Origin: Nitriliruptorales bacterium
GTDB lineage: Bacteria > Actinomycetota > Nitriliruptoria > Euzebyales > Egibacteraceae
Length of the DNA: 12,712 bases
Assembly (NCBI GenBank): GCA_007133145.1
Contig: SLNF01000213.1
Span: forward strand, 1-12,712
Reading direction: 5' to 3'
The position numbers and the translations under genes were made by a program. Of this stretch, positions 1 to 6,983 are shown one piece after another (position 1 is the stretch's first letter; the number at the start of each line of letters is the position of its first letter). Under the pieces are notes generated by a model. The model was not told the DNA's origin, ran no database searches, and saw only the letters and a program-made list of their open reading frames with translations.

Positions 1-120
1 CCCCGGGCCAGCGATGGTCGCTCGCGCGGACGTCGCCGCCTCGGGGGCGTACCGTGCGGTGGAACGGTCGCCGATGCTCGGGGAGGCCGGAGACGTCGTC
101 GCCCGGGCCGGGACTACGGC

Positions 121-126
121 GGAGGG
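121..126 (+). promoter_or_regulatory. Shine-Dalgarno site that favours a GTG start at 134
   Basis: GGAGGG lies 7 bases before the GTG at 134 and is the only strong ribosome-binding sequence near the 5' end of the CapA-like frame. The ATG at 14 and the GTG at 206 have no comparable site in front of them. This supports translation starting at 134, though the frame is open to the left edge of the window, so a start outside the window cannot be excluded. Confidence 0.5.
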
Positions 127-133
127 CGAGAGG

Positions 134-1306
134 GTGCCACGCGAAGGGTCCGGATCATCGCGTGATCCACGCCGGCAGGTCGATGAGCCGGCGGGACGTG
201 GCCGCGTGCTCAGGCTCTGGCTGTGCGGTGACGTGATGCCCGGTCGCGGGGTCGACCAGATCCTCCGGTACCCCGGGAACCCGGCCTTGCGCGAGCCCCA
301 CCTCACCGACGCCCGCGGCTACGTCGAGCTCGCCGAGGCGGTGGCCGGCCCGATCCCCCGTCCGGTCGACGACGCTTGGCCATGGGGCGAGGCCCTCGCG
401 GCCCTGCGCATGGCGCAGCCCGACGTCGGGGTCCTCAACCTGGAGACGAGCATCACCCGTAGCGGCCGGTTCGCGTCCGGCAAGGACGTGCACTACCGCA
501 TGAGTCCCGACAACCTCGGGTGCGTGGCGGTCGCCGAGCCCGACGTGTGCGCGTTGGCGAACAACCACGTGCTCGACTTCGGTCGCGAGGGGCTCGAGGA
601 GACCCTCGAGGTGCTGTCGTCGGCTGGACTGGCGGTCGCCGGGGCAGGGCGAGACCGCGAGGCGGCCTGGCAACCGGCCGTGGTGCCCCTCGACGGCGGT
701 GGACGGGTCCTCGTGTTCGCCATGGGGGCGGTGAGCAGCGGCATCCCGTCCTCATGGGCGGCCACCCGCCATCGTCCCGGGGTGGCCGTGCTCGACGACG
801 ACCTCGACGTTGCCGCCGCGGCGGTGCTGGAGCGCGTGCAGCGGTGGCGACGACCCGAGGACCGGGTCGTCGCGTCGGTCCACTGGGGGTCGAACTGGGG
901 CTATGAGGTACCCCCGGCGCAGGTTCGCTTTGCGCACGCCCTCGTCGACGGCGGCGTCGACGTCGTCCACGGCCACTCGTCGCACCACCCCCGACCCGTC
1001 GAGGTGCACCGCGACCGACCGATCCTCTACGGCTGCGGCGACCTCATCAACGACTACGAGGGGATCGGCGGGCGCGAGGCCTACCGCAGCGACCTCCGGT
1101 TGCTCTACCTCGTCGACCTCGAGCGGCACACCGGCGAGCTGCTCGGGCTGCGGATGCTGCCACTGCAGGCCCGACGGCTGCGGCTCGAGACCGCTGAGGA
1201 CGCGGACATCGCGTGGCTGCGTGCGGTCCTCGACCGGATCAGCCGCCCCCATGGCACGCGCGTCGTCCTCGCCCCGCACGGACATCTCGCCCTGGACCGG
1301 TCGTGA
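134..1306 (+). CDS. CapA/PgsA-family (PGA_cap) metallophosphoesterase-like protein
   Basis: The protein has 390 residues from the GTG at 134. It belongs to the CapA/PgsA fold, a calcineurin-like metallophosphoesterase family best known from poly-gamma-glutamate capsule synthesis; many bacterial members have no proven substrate. The family motifs appear in order: GDVMPGRG at about residues 32-39, NLETSIT at 102-108, ANNHVLDFG at 142-150, VHWGSNW at 249-255 and HGHSSHHPRP at about 279-288, followed by LYGCGDLINDYEG. The Asp, Asn and His residues expected to bind metal are all present, so the protein looks intact. No signal peptide or membrane segment is visible, so it is probably cytoplasmic, unlike PgsA proteins with an N-terminal anchor. 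The recognisable domain begins only near residue 26, just after a second candidate GTG at 206; an ATG at 14 is also in frame. No pgsB or pgsC genes are nearby, so a capsule role is not supported. Family assignment is firm; the exact start and substrate are not. Confidence 0.8.
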   Translation: MPREGSGSSRDPRRQVDEPAGRGRVLRLWLCGDVMPGRGVDQILRYPGNPALREPHLTDARGYVELAEAVAGPIPRPVDDAWPWGEALAALRMAQPDVGVLNLETSITRSGRFASGKDVHYRMSPDNLGCVAVAEPDVCALANNHVLDFGREGLEETLEVLSSAGLAVAGAGRDREAAWQPAVVPLDGGGRVLVFAMGAVSSGIPSSWAATRHRPGVAVLDDDLDVAAAAVLERVQRWRRPEDRVVASVHWGSNWGYEVPPAQVRFAHALVDGGVDVVHGHSSHHPRPVEVHRDRPILYGCGDLINDYEGIGGREAYRSDLRLLYLVDLERHTGELLGLRMLPLQARRLRLETAEDADIAWLRAVLDRISRPHGTRVVLAPHGHLALDRS

Positions 1307-1311
1307 GGGGC

Positions 1312-1413
1312 CGACCGTCGCGAGCGGGACCGTGCGCCGCGAGACCATCCGGTGTGGGGGGTCGGGTCGACCTCGCGAGCGGGCGCGCCTTGCGCCGCGG
1401 TGTCCGGGGGGTC
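1312..1413 (+). repeat. Imperfect tandem duplication upstream of the DeoR-family regulator
   Basis: Two units of about 50 bases lie head to tail at 1312-1363 and 1368-1413. Both contain the same blocks in the same order: CGACC, TCGCGAGCGGG (1318-1328 and 1373-1383), TGCGCCGCG (1333-1341 and 1391-1399) and GGGGGGTC (1356-1363 and 1406-1413). The spacers between blocks differ by a few bases. The 160-base gap between the CapA-like gene and the regulator holds this repeat and the shared motif at 1422-1433 and no other gene. The repeat probably lies in or next to the regulator promoter. Confidence 0.6.
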
Positions 1414-1421
1414 ACCTTGTG

Positions 1422-1433
1422 CGTGGGGTCACG
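1422..1433 (+). promoter_or_regulatory. Candidate operator, copy 1 of a shared 12-base motif
   Basis: CGTGGGGTCACG has 4-base inverted arms (CGTG and CACG) around GGGT and ends 33 bases before the GTG start of the DeoR-family regulator. The identical 12-mer recurs at 6984-6995, upstream of the glp-type operon; I found no other exact copy in the window. A second GGGGTCAC sits 17 bases upstream at 1408-1415. A site of this kind would suit autoregulation by the downstream repressor, but no binding data support this. Confidence 0.4.
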
Positions 1434-1466
1434 GCATCATGCTGGAACGGGACGGGGAGGTCTGCG

Positions 1467-2264
1467 GTGGGCGCGACGACGCGACGGGAGTGGATCGTCG
1501 AGCGGCTGCTCGCCGATGGCAGCGTGACGATCGTCGAGGTCGTCGACGCCTTCGACGTCAGCCGCATGACCGTGCACCGCGATCTCGACGAGCTCGTCGC
1601 CGAGGGGCTTGCCCGCAAGGTCCGCGGTGGTGCGACGGCGCTGCCCTCGACGCTCTATGAGAGCGACGTCCGCTTCCGCATCGCCCAGAGCACCGAGGCC
1701 AAGCGGGCGCTCTGCGCCGCGGCCGCTCGCTGGCTCGAGCCCGGCGCGGCGGTGCTCCTCGACGACGCCACGACGACGCTGCCGCTCCTCGACCACCTCG
1801 TCGACGTGGGGCCCTGCACGATCGTGACGAACTTCCGCGAGGCGCTCGGACGCCTCGCGCAGGCGGGCTCAACCGACGTCGAGATCATCGCCCTCGGGGG
1901 GCGCTATCACCCTAGGGCCGACAGCTACACAGGGCCGATGTGCGCCGCGCAACTCAAGGCGATCCACGCCGACCTCTACATCACCTCGACGACCGCGGTG
2001 GGTGACGGTGCGGCGTGGCATCCCGACGCTGACGTCGCCGCGGTCAAGCGCGCGATGCTCGACGCGGCGACGACGAGCCTGCTCCTGCTCGACCGCAGCA
2101 AGCTCGGCCGGCGGGGGCTGCACCGCATCGCCGACCTTGGACGCTTCGACGCCGTCATCGTCGAGGCGGGCACCCCCGACGACACCGTCGACCGTCTCGA
2201 TGCCGCCGGCGTGACCGTCCACCTCGCCCCGGCGCTCAAAGCGGAGGGGGAACGGGCCGGGTGA
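1467..2264 (+). CDS. DeoR/GlpR-family transcriptional repressor
   Basis: The protein has 265 residues, a normal DeoR-family length. The start is a GTG with GGGGAGG at 1454-1460 and 6 bases of spacing, far better than any upstream option. Residues 1-55 form the DeoR winged helix-turn-helix; the recognition region VSRMTVHRDLDEL is at 31-43, followed by the wing KVRGGA. Residues 75-235 form the DeoRC phospho-sugar sensor domain: VLLDDATTTL (96-105), IVTN (119-122), LGGRYHPRADSYTGP (143-157), KRAML (194-198) and LLLDRSKLGRRGL (206-218). DeoRC domains usually read D-S-G-T-T in the first motif; here it is D-D-A-T-T, which may alter the effector pocket. The gene is convergent with a kinase/GlpD operon, and both upstream regions share a 12-base motif. 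The likely role is repression of that operon and of itself, relieved by a polyol or glycerol phosphate. The family is certain; the target and effector are inferred. Confidence 0.88.
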   Translation: MGATTRREWIVERLLADGSVTIVEVVDAFDVSRMTVHRDLDELVAEGLARKVRGGATALPSTLYESDVRFRIAQSTEAKRALCAAAARWLEPGAAVLLDDATTTLPLLDHLVDVGPCTIVTNFREALGRLAQAGSTDVEIIALGGRYHPRADSYTGPMCAAQLKAIHADLYITSTTAVGDGAAWHPDADVAAVKRAMLDAATTSLLLLDRSKLGRRGLHRIADLGRFDAVIVEAGTPDDTVDRLDAAGVTVHLAPALKAEGERAG

Positions 2265-2282
2265 CGGGCGCCCGCCACCCGG
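2257..2282. terminator. Hairpin over the regulator stop codon, possible terminator between convergent genes
   Basis: CCGGGTG at 2257-2263 pairs with CACCCGG at 2276-2282. After one A-C mismatch, the inner CGG/CCG pair closes on a GCGC loop. The stop codon of the regulator (2262-2264) lies inside the stem. There is no T tract, so intrinsic termination is uncertain, although high-GC actinomycetes often use such hairpins. The remaining bases up to the glpD stop at 2379 contain a second small stem, CTGCGG/CCGCGG, at 2299-2315. Confidence 0.35.
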
Positions 2283-2378
2283 GGTCGGTGTGGGCGTGCT
2301 GCGGGTCAGCCGCGGGCGTGGCGCCTTCCCGTGCCTCGGATGAGGCCGGGCGCGAGGCGGCGCAGGGGACGCAACCGC

Positions 2379-4010
2379 TCAGGTGAGCCGGTAGCCGTTG
2401 CGCCGCCGCCAGCCGGTGTAGTCGCTGACCTCGCGGTCGCGCTCGGCGGCGGACCACCCGAGTTCGTCGGCCATCGCCGCCGCGACGGCCTCGGCGGCAC
2501 CGGCGCCTCCGTCGGGTGCCCAGAAGAACTCCGAGGTCCGGCGGACGAGCACGTCGGTGACCGTCCGCGCCTGCTCCCGACGGCAGGCAAAGGCGCACTC
2601 GGCGCGGGTGAGGCCGGGATGGACCACGGTCGCGAGGTCGGGCTCGTCGCGCAGGAGGTCGAGGACCGTCTCGGCCTCTGATCCGTAGCGGTTGACGATC
2701 CGATAGGCATCGGCGGGCGCCAACCCGCTCTCGTGGCTGCGGCGACGAGCCCGCTCCCACCCGTTGGCATGCCCTCCGGTGAGCGGGATCTCGGCGGTGC
2801 GGCAGCGTCCCGGTGTCGGCAGGCCGTGACGCTCGCGCAGCGCCTCGGCGACGACATCGATGAGTTGCTCGGCCATCGCCCGCGCGGTGGAGAGCTTTCC
2901 GCCGGCGATCGTCACGAGACCATCATCGTCGGTGGTGATGACGTGCTCACGGGAGACGTCGCTGGCCGACGCATCGGGATCGGCGGCGACGAGCGGGCGC
3001 AGTCCCGCCCACGTGCCGCGGATGTGGGAGCGGTCGAGCCGGGCCTCCGGGACGATGTGGTTGGCGGCCTCGAGGAGGTAGTCGACATCGTCGTCATCGG
3101 CGGCGACGTCGTCGAGGGGCCCGTCGTAGTCGGTGTCGGTCGTCCCGACGTAGACGAGGTCGGGGTCGATGGCGGGGATCGGCCACACCGAACGCCCGTC
3201 GCGTGGGTGACGGAAGAACAGCGCGTGCCAGAGGGGAAAGTCCGACCGCGAGAGGACGATGTGAATGCCCTTCGTCGGGCGCAGCATCGGCGGGGTCGAG
3301 GGGTCGCGCAGGCCCCGGACGGTGTCGACCCACGGGCCAGCGGCGTTGACGACGACGCGGGCGCGGACCTCGAAGGCCTCGTCGCTCAGGCTGTCGCGCG
3401 CGGTCACGCCGGTGAGCCGTCCGGAGCCGTCGGTGAGGAAGCCCTCGACGGCGGTGTGGTTCGCTGCGAGGGCCCCGGCGTCGACCGCGGACTTCACGGT
3501 GTCGATCGTGAGGCGGGCGTCGTCGGTGATGAAGTCGTGGAGCTTGCCGCCGCCCCGCAGACCCTCGCGTCGGAGGTGCGGCTCGGCGGCGAGGATCTGC
3601 GCGGTCGAGACGGTGTGGTTGCGGCGCTGTGGAGGGTTCCCGGAGAAGAGATCGTAGAGGCGCAGGCCGACGCCCAGCTGCCACAGCGGCTCGGGATCCT
3701 CAGGGTAGAGGAGGTAGAAGAACGACCGCGGACGTGCGAGGTGTGGCGCGAGCACGCCCATCAGTTCGCGCTCCCGGCAGGACTCTCGCACCATCGCGAA
3801 GGCCCGCTGCTTGAGGTAGCGCAAGCCCCCGTGCAGCAGCTTCGTCGAGCGACTCGACGTCCCTGAGGCGTAATCGTCGGCCTCGAGGAGGGCGACGTCG
3901 AGCCCGCGTAGCGCAGCGTCACGCGCGGCGGCGGCGCCGGTGATGCCGCCGCCGATGATGAGGACATCGACGGTGCGCCCCTCGAGCTCCGAGGGTCCGA
4001 TCCGCCTCAT
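2379..4010 (-). CDS. glpD: FAD-dependent glycerol-3-phosphate dehydrogenase, GlpD type
   Basis: The protein has 543 residues, typical for aerobic GlpD. It oxidises sn-glycerol 3-phosphate to dihydroxyacetone phosphate at the inner face of the membrane, passing electrons through FAD to quinone. The FAD-binding Rossmann motif GGGITG is at 20-25. The signature GTSSRSTKLLHGGLRYL at 50-66 includes the Arg-Tyr pair that lines the substrate site in E. coli GlpD. Other conserved blocks are VNAAGPWVD (221-229), RPTKGIHIVL (244-253), GTTDTDYDGPLDDV (289-302), RGTWAGLRPL (331-340) and TIAGGKLSTARAMAE (367-381). The C-terminal DAO_C-type domain runs from about 405 to 530. The ATG at 4010 overlaps the stop of the upstream kinase (4-base ATGA overlap at 4007-4010), which indicates translational coupling and fixes the start; a longer frame reading back into the kinase gene is not credible. 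All core motifs are intact. Because the partner kinase looks unusual, a related polyol phosphate such as erythritol phosphate remains possible as substrate. Confidence 0.92.
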   Translation of the reverse strand: MRRIGPSELEGRTVDVLIIGGGITGAAAARDAALRGLDVALLEADDYASGTSSRSTKLLHGGLRYLKQRAFAMVRESCRERELMGVLAPHLARPRSFFYLLYPEDPEPLWQLGVGLRLYDLFSGNPPQRRNHTVSTAQILAAEPHLRREGLRGGGKLHDFITDDARLTIDTVKSAVDAGALAANHTAVEGFLTDGSGRLTGVTARDSLSDEAFEVRARVVVNAAGPWVDTVRGLRDPSTPPMLRPTKGIHIVLSRSDFPLWHALFFRHPRDGRSVWPIPAIDPDLVYVGTTDTDYDGPLDDVAADDDDVDYLLEAANHIVPEARLDRSHIRGTWAGLRPLVAADPDASASDVSREHVITTDDDGLVTIAGGKLSTARAMAEQLIDVVAEALRERHGLPTPGRCRTAEIPLTGGHANGWERARRRSHESGLAPADAYRIVNRYGSEAETVLDLLRDEPDLATVVHPGLTRAECAFACRREQARTVTDVLVRRTSEFFWAPDGGAGAAEAVAAAMADELGWSAAERDREVSDYTGWRRRNGYRLT

Positions 4011-5500
4011 GGGGCCGCCCAGCCGCGCGCGCGGTCCACGCCACGCCGCCACAGCCGGTAGCCCTCCTCTCGCTGCGTCTCGGTCAGCGCCGGGGTGAAG
4101 GTGTGGTCGGCGATCGCACGGGTGGCGAGGCAGTCCTCGGGACTGTCCCACACGCCGACGGCGAGTCCGGCGAGATAGGCGGCGCCGAGGCTCGTGGCCT
4201 GGATGTTCTCCGGTCGTACGACCTCGCAGCCGAGCACGTCGGCCTGGAACTGCATGAGGAAGTCGTTCTGCGCGGCGCCGCCGTCGACGCGCATCGACAC
4301 GATCGGCAGCCCGGCGTCCTCGGCCATCGTCTCGGTGAAGTCGCGGATCGAGTAGACGATGCCCTCGAGGCAGGCGCGCACGAGGTGCTCCCGACGTGTG
4401 CCCGGACTGATGCCGCAGATCGTGCCGCGGGCATAGCCGTCCCAGTCGGGGGCGGAGAGCCCCGTGAGCGCCGGCACGAAGATCACCCCGCCGTTGTCGT
4501 CCACGGTCGTGGCCAGACCGGAGGTCTCGGCGGCGTCACTGATGAGCTCGGCGCCGTCGCGCAGCCACTGCACCGCCGAGCCGGTCGAGGCGGCGTAGCC
4601 CTCCATCGCGTACGTGGTCTTGCCGTCGAGCCGCCAGGCGATGATCGTGTTGATGCCGCGTCCGGAGATCGTCGGGGTGTCGCCGATCGTCATGTCGAGG
4701 AAGGTCCCGGTGCCGTGGGTGCACTTCACCGTGCCGGGCTCGAAGCACCCCTGGGCGAAGAGTGCCGCGTGCTGGTCGGCGATCGCCGAGGTGATGGGGA
4801 TCGCCGCGCCGAGGATCGCGGGGTCGGTGGTGCCGAAGTCGCCGGAGTCGTCGCGGACCTCGGGGAACATCCCCACGGGCACGCCGAGGTGGTCGAGCCA
4901 CTCGCCGTACCACTCGCCCCGGGTGAGGTCGTAGCTGCCGGTCACCGAGGCGTTGGAGGCGCCGATGGCGTGCACACGCCCGCCGGTGAGGCGGTGGATG
5001 AGCCAGGAGTCGATCGTGCCGAAGGCGAGCTTGCCGGCCCGGGCGCGTTCGGCGGCGCCTTCGACGTTGGTGAGGATCCACTCGAGCGAGAGCGAGGAGT
5101 ACACCGAGGCGAGGACGAGGCCGATGTGCTCGTAGGCCTTCGCGCCCCACGTCTCCCGCAGCTCCTCGACCCGGGCCGAGGTGCGGGTGTCCTGCCAGAC
5201 GATCGCCGGGGTGATCGGGTCGCCGGTGTCGCGGTCCCACACGACCGTCGTCGCACGCTGGTTGGTGATGCCCACCGCGGCGACGGCCTCGGCGGCGAGT
5301 CCGGCTGCCTCGAGCGCATCGCTGATGCAGGCGAGCGTGGCCTGCCAGATCTCCTCGGCGTCGTGCTCGACCCGGTCGGGGGCTGGATGGTGCTGGGTGA
5401 ACTCCCGGTAGGACTGTCCGAGGATCCGGCTGCGCTCGTCGATGACGAGCGCGCGGGTGCCGGTGGTGCCTTCGTCGATGACGAGGATCGGGGCCGCCAT
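4007..5500 (-). CDS. glpK: Glycerol kinase-like FGGY-family kinase with an altered substrate pocket
   Basis: The protein has 497 residues, the usual GlpK length. It is an FGGY kinase, which phosphorylates a polyol or sugar with ATP in the cytoplasm. Overall similarity is to glycerol kinase: GTTGTRALVID (11-21), GITNQR (77-82), IVWQDTRT (100-107), GTIDSWLIHRLTGGRVH (161-177), the catalytic-base Asp in ADQHAAL (Asp242), HGTGTF (262-267), QWLRDG (311-316), WDGYARG (353-359) and RVDGGAAQNDFLMQFQADVLG (404-424, given here as a span). Aligned from memory without gaps to E. coli GlpK, Arg83, Trp103, Asp245 and Phe270 are kept. Glu84 is replaced by Ala83, Tyr135 by Val133 and the signature Lys140 by Ser138. 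Those changes lie in the glycerol pocket, so glycerol may not be the true substrate. The start is ATG 5500 with AAAGGGAGG at 5507-5515. It is the middle gene of the operon, 14 bases after the oxidase and overlapping glpD. FGGY kinase is certain; glycerol specificity is not. Confidence 0.85.
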   Translation of the reverse strand: MAAPILVIDEGTTGTRALVIDERSRILGQSYREFTQHHPAPDRVEHDAEEIWQATLACISDALEAAGLAAEAVAAVGITNQRATTVVWDRDTGDPITPAIVWQDTRTSARVEELRETWGAKAYEHIGLVLASVYSSLSLEWILTNVEGAAERARAGKLAFGTIDSWLIHRLTGGRVHAIGASNASVTGSYDLTRGEWYGEWLDHLGVPVGMFPEVRDDSGDFGTTDPAILGAAIPITSAIADQHAALFAQGCFEPGTVKCTHGTGTFLDMTIGDTPTISGRGINTIIAWRLDGKTTYAMEGYAASTGSAVQWLRDGAELISDAAETSGLATTVDDNGGVIFVPALTGLSAPDWDGYARGTICGISPGTRREHLVRACLEGIVYSIRDFTETMAEDAGLPIVSMRVDGGAAQNDFLMQFQADVLGCEVVRPENIQATSLGAAYLAGLAVGVWDSPEDCLATRAIADHTFTPALTETQREEGYRLWRRGVDRARGWAAP

Positions 5501-5506
5501 GGTGGG

Positions 5507-5515
5507 CCTCCCTTT
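5507..5515 (-). promoter_or_regulatory. Strong ribosome-binding site of the kinase gene
   Basis: On the minus strand AAAGGGAGG lies 6 bases before the kinase ATG at 5500. Its first base is also the last base of the upstream oxidase stop codon (5515-5517), so the two genes are packed as tightly as initiation allows. This decides the kinase start against the longer open frame that reads back into the oxidase gene. Confidence 0.8.
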
Positions 5516-6921
5516 CAGTGTCGTGATGGCGGATCGGTGAGCTTGCCGGGATTGCAGACCCGCTGGGGGTCGAGGGCGAGGGTGATCGCGGCGAGCGGCG
5601 CGGCCGCATCGCCGAGCGCGCCGGGCAGCCAGCGGCGACGGGCGAGGCCGATGCCATGGTGGTGCAGGGGCGCGGCGCCTTGACGCTCGCAGACCTCCAT
5701 CGCGACCTCCCAGAAGGTCTCGATGCGGCGCACCGCGGCGGCGTCGTCCTCGGCGCGTCCGAGCATGATCACGTAGAGCGAGGTGCCCTGCGGGTAGGCA
5801 TGCGAGAAGTGCCCGAGGACCTCCTCGGCGTGCGGTGCGAGGGACTTGGTGAGGTCGGTGTGAAGCTCGACGATGCCCGACCACAGCGCGGAGACCTCGA
5901 TGGTCTCAGCGAAGCCGCCCGGCTCCTCGACGAGCGCCTCGATGACCGAGACATCGAAGCGCCGCGCCATCCAGCCCTCGGCCAGCGTGCTGCCCAGTCG
6001 CCTCCCGCCGTTGGCCTCGGCGATCGCCACGGCCGCCTCGTGCTCGGCGCGCACCGGGTCGGCGAGCGTGCCGCGGCTGCCCAGCAGCAGCGCGCAGCCC
6101 TCCACGGTGCCCTTGCTCAGATGCACGGTCTCGGCGGGGTCGTAGCCGCGGATGAGGAACGGCCGCAGGCCGCCCGCCATGATCTCGCGCATCGCAGCCA
6201 CCGTCGATCCGACCTCGTCGAAGACGAGCGCCTCCAGGTGCTCCTCGGTGGGCAAGGGGTTGAGGCGCAGGGTGACCTCGGTGACGACGCCGAGGGTGCC
6301 CTCCGCGCCGACCATGAGCCCGGCGAGGTCCGGTCCGAGGGCGGGGCGTGCCGCGATCGGCGTGCGCACGAGGCCGTGCTCGGGCAGGGCGACCTCGACG
6401 GCGACGAGCAGGTCCTCGATGCCGCCGTAGCGGCTGGAGAACTGCCCCGTGGCACGGGTGGCGACCCAGCCGCCGACCGTCGAGCGGTCGAGCGACTGTG
6501 GAGAGTGCCCGAGGGTGAGGCCGTGGGCGTTGAGCGCCTCCTCGAGGTCGGCGCCCATCGTGCCGGCACGGACGCTCACGAGGAGGTCCTGGGTCGACAG
6601 CGCGGTGATGCCGGTGAGGCGTGAGAGATCGCAGACGATCCCCCCCGTCGTGGCCAGTGGCGCACCGACCACCGAGGAGCCCAGGCCCCACGGCACGAGC
6701 GGCACGCGATGCTCGTGGGCGAGGCGCACGAGGTCGGCGACCTGCTCGGCGCTCGTCGGCTGGGCGAAGGCGTCCGGACGGCCCAGCGGCTCACCGAGAC
6801 GGGAGCGCTTCGTGGCCAGCGGCCACCAGTCGTGGTCGTAGGAGGCCAGCAGCCGCGGATCGGTGACGATCTGGGCTTGCGCGGCGCGTCGGATCTCCTG
6901 CAACGACGTGGGTCCGGCCAT
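5515..6921 (-). CDS. FAD-linked oxidase of the VAO family, alkylglycerone-phosphate synthase (AGPS)-like
   Basis: The protein has 468 residues. It has an N-terminal FAD_binding_4 domain and a C-terminal FAD-oxidase domain. The FAD pyrophosphate loop is VPWGLGSSVVGAP (76-88). STVGGWVATRATGQFSSRYG (147-166) followed by GIEDLLVAVEVALP, and VGAEGTLGVVTEVTLRL (204-220), are close to the matching blocks of AGPS, which swaps the acyl chain of acyl-DHAP for a fatty alcohol in ether-lipid synthesis. The AGPS-type triple histidine is present as LHHHGIG (419-425), and Tyr383 lies 37 residues before it, the spacing I recall for the active-site Tyr578 of human AGPS. The arginine of a PYLRD-like motif is not obvious (322-329 reads FDVSVIEA), so substrate chemistry may differ. 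Membership of the wider GlcD/lactate-oxidase group is certain, while AGPS activity is inferred. It is the first gene of the operon with glpK and glpD, whose product DHAP is the AGPS backbone. The ATG at 6921 has only a weak SD (GAGCGGA). Confidence 0.82.
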   Translation of the reverse strand: MAGPTSLQEIRRAAQAQIVTDPRLLASYDHDWWPLATKRSRLGEPLGRPDAFAQPTSAEQVADLVRLAHEHRVPLVPWGLGSSVVGAPLATTGGIVCDLSRLTGITALSTQDLLVSVRAGTMGADLEEALNAHGLTLGHSPQSLDRSTVGGWVATRATGQFSSRYGGIEDLLVAVEVALPEHGLVRTPIAARPALGPDLAGLMVGAEGTLGVVTEVTLRLNPLPTEEHLEALVFDEVGSTVAAMREIMAGGLRPFLIRGYDPAETVHLSKGTVEGCALLLGSRGTLADPVRAEHEAAVAIAEANGGRRLGSTLAEGWMARRFDVSVIEALVEEPGGFAETIEVSALWSGIVELHTDLTKSLAPHAEEVLGHFSHAYPQGTSLYVIMLGRAEDDAAAVRRIETFWEVAMEVCERQGAAPLHHHGIGLARRRWLPGALGDAAAPLAAITLALDPQRVCNPGKLTDPPSRH

Positions 6922-6940
6922 ACGAGGTCCGCTCGTCTGA

Positions 6941-6965
6941 TGTGATATCGACTGTGACTATCACC
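6941..6965 (-). promoter_or_regulatory. Operon promoter region with clustered GTGA/TCAC half-sites
   Basis: In the 20-44 bases before the operon start there is a perfect inverted repeat, GTGATA (6942-6947) and TATCAC (6959-6964), and a nested GTGA-CTA-TCAC at 6954-6964. TGTGA also occurs as a direct repeat at 6941 and 6953, 12 bases apart. The patch is richer in A and T than its surroundings. On the minus strand GATAGT (6962-6957) is a possible -10 element, giving a leader of about 30 bases. TTGACG (6999-6994) resembles a -35 element but is too far from that -10. The site looks like an operator over a promoter; the protein that binds it is unknown. Confidence 0.4.
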
Positions 6966-6983
6966 TCCGCAGCGTGACAGTGC

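Noticed and set aside
810..1466. Long open frame reading into the regulator from inside the CapA-like gene
   Set aside because: The upstream part overlaps the CapA-like gene in another frame, is Arg/Ser/Thr-rich without domain features, and the GTG at 1467 has a strong ribosome site exactly where DeoR-family homology begins.
2733..3866. Plus-strand open frame of 377 codons opposite glpD
   Set aside because: It is an antisense shadow of glpD in GC-rich DNA; its product has no recognisable domain, while every GlpD motif is on the minus strand.
4103..5683. Plus-strand open frame of 526 codons opposite the kinase
   Set aside because: It is an antisense shadow with Gly/Asp/Glu/Arg-rich composition and no domains; the minus strand encodes the kinase.
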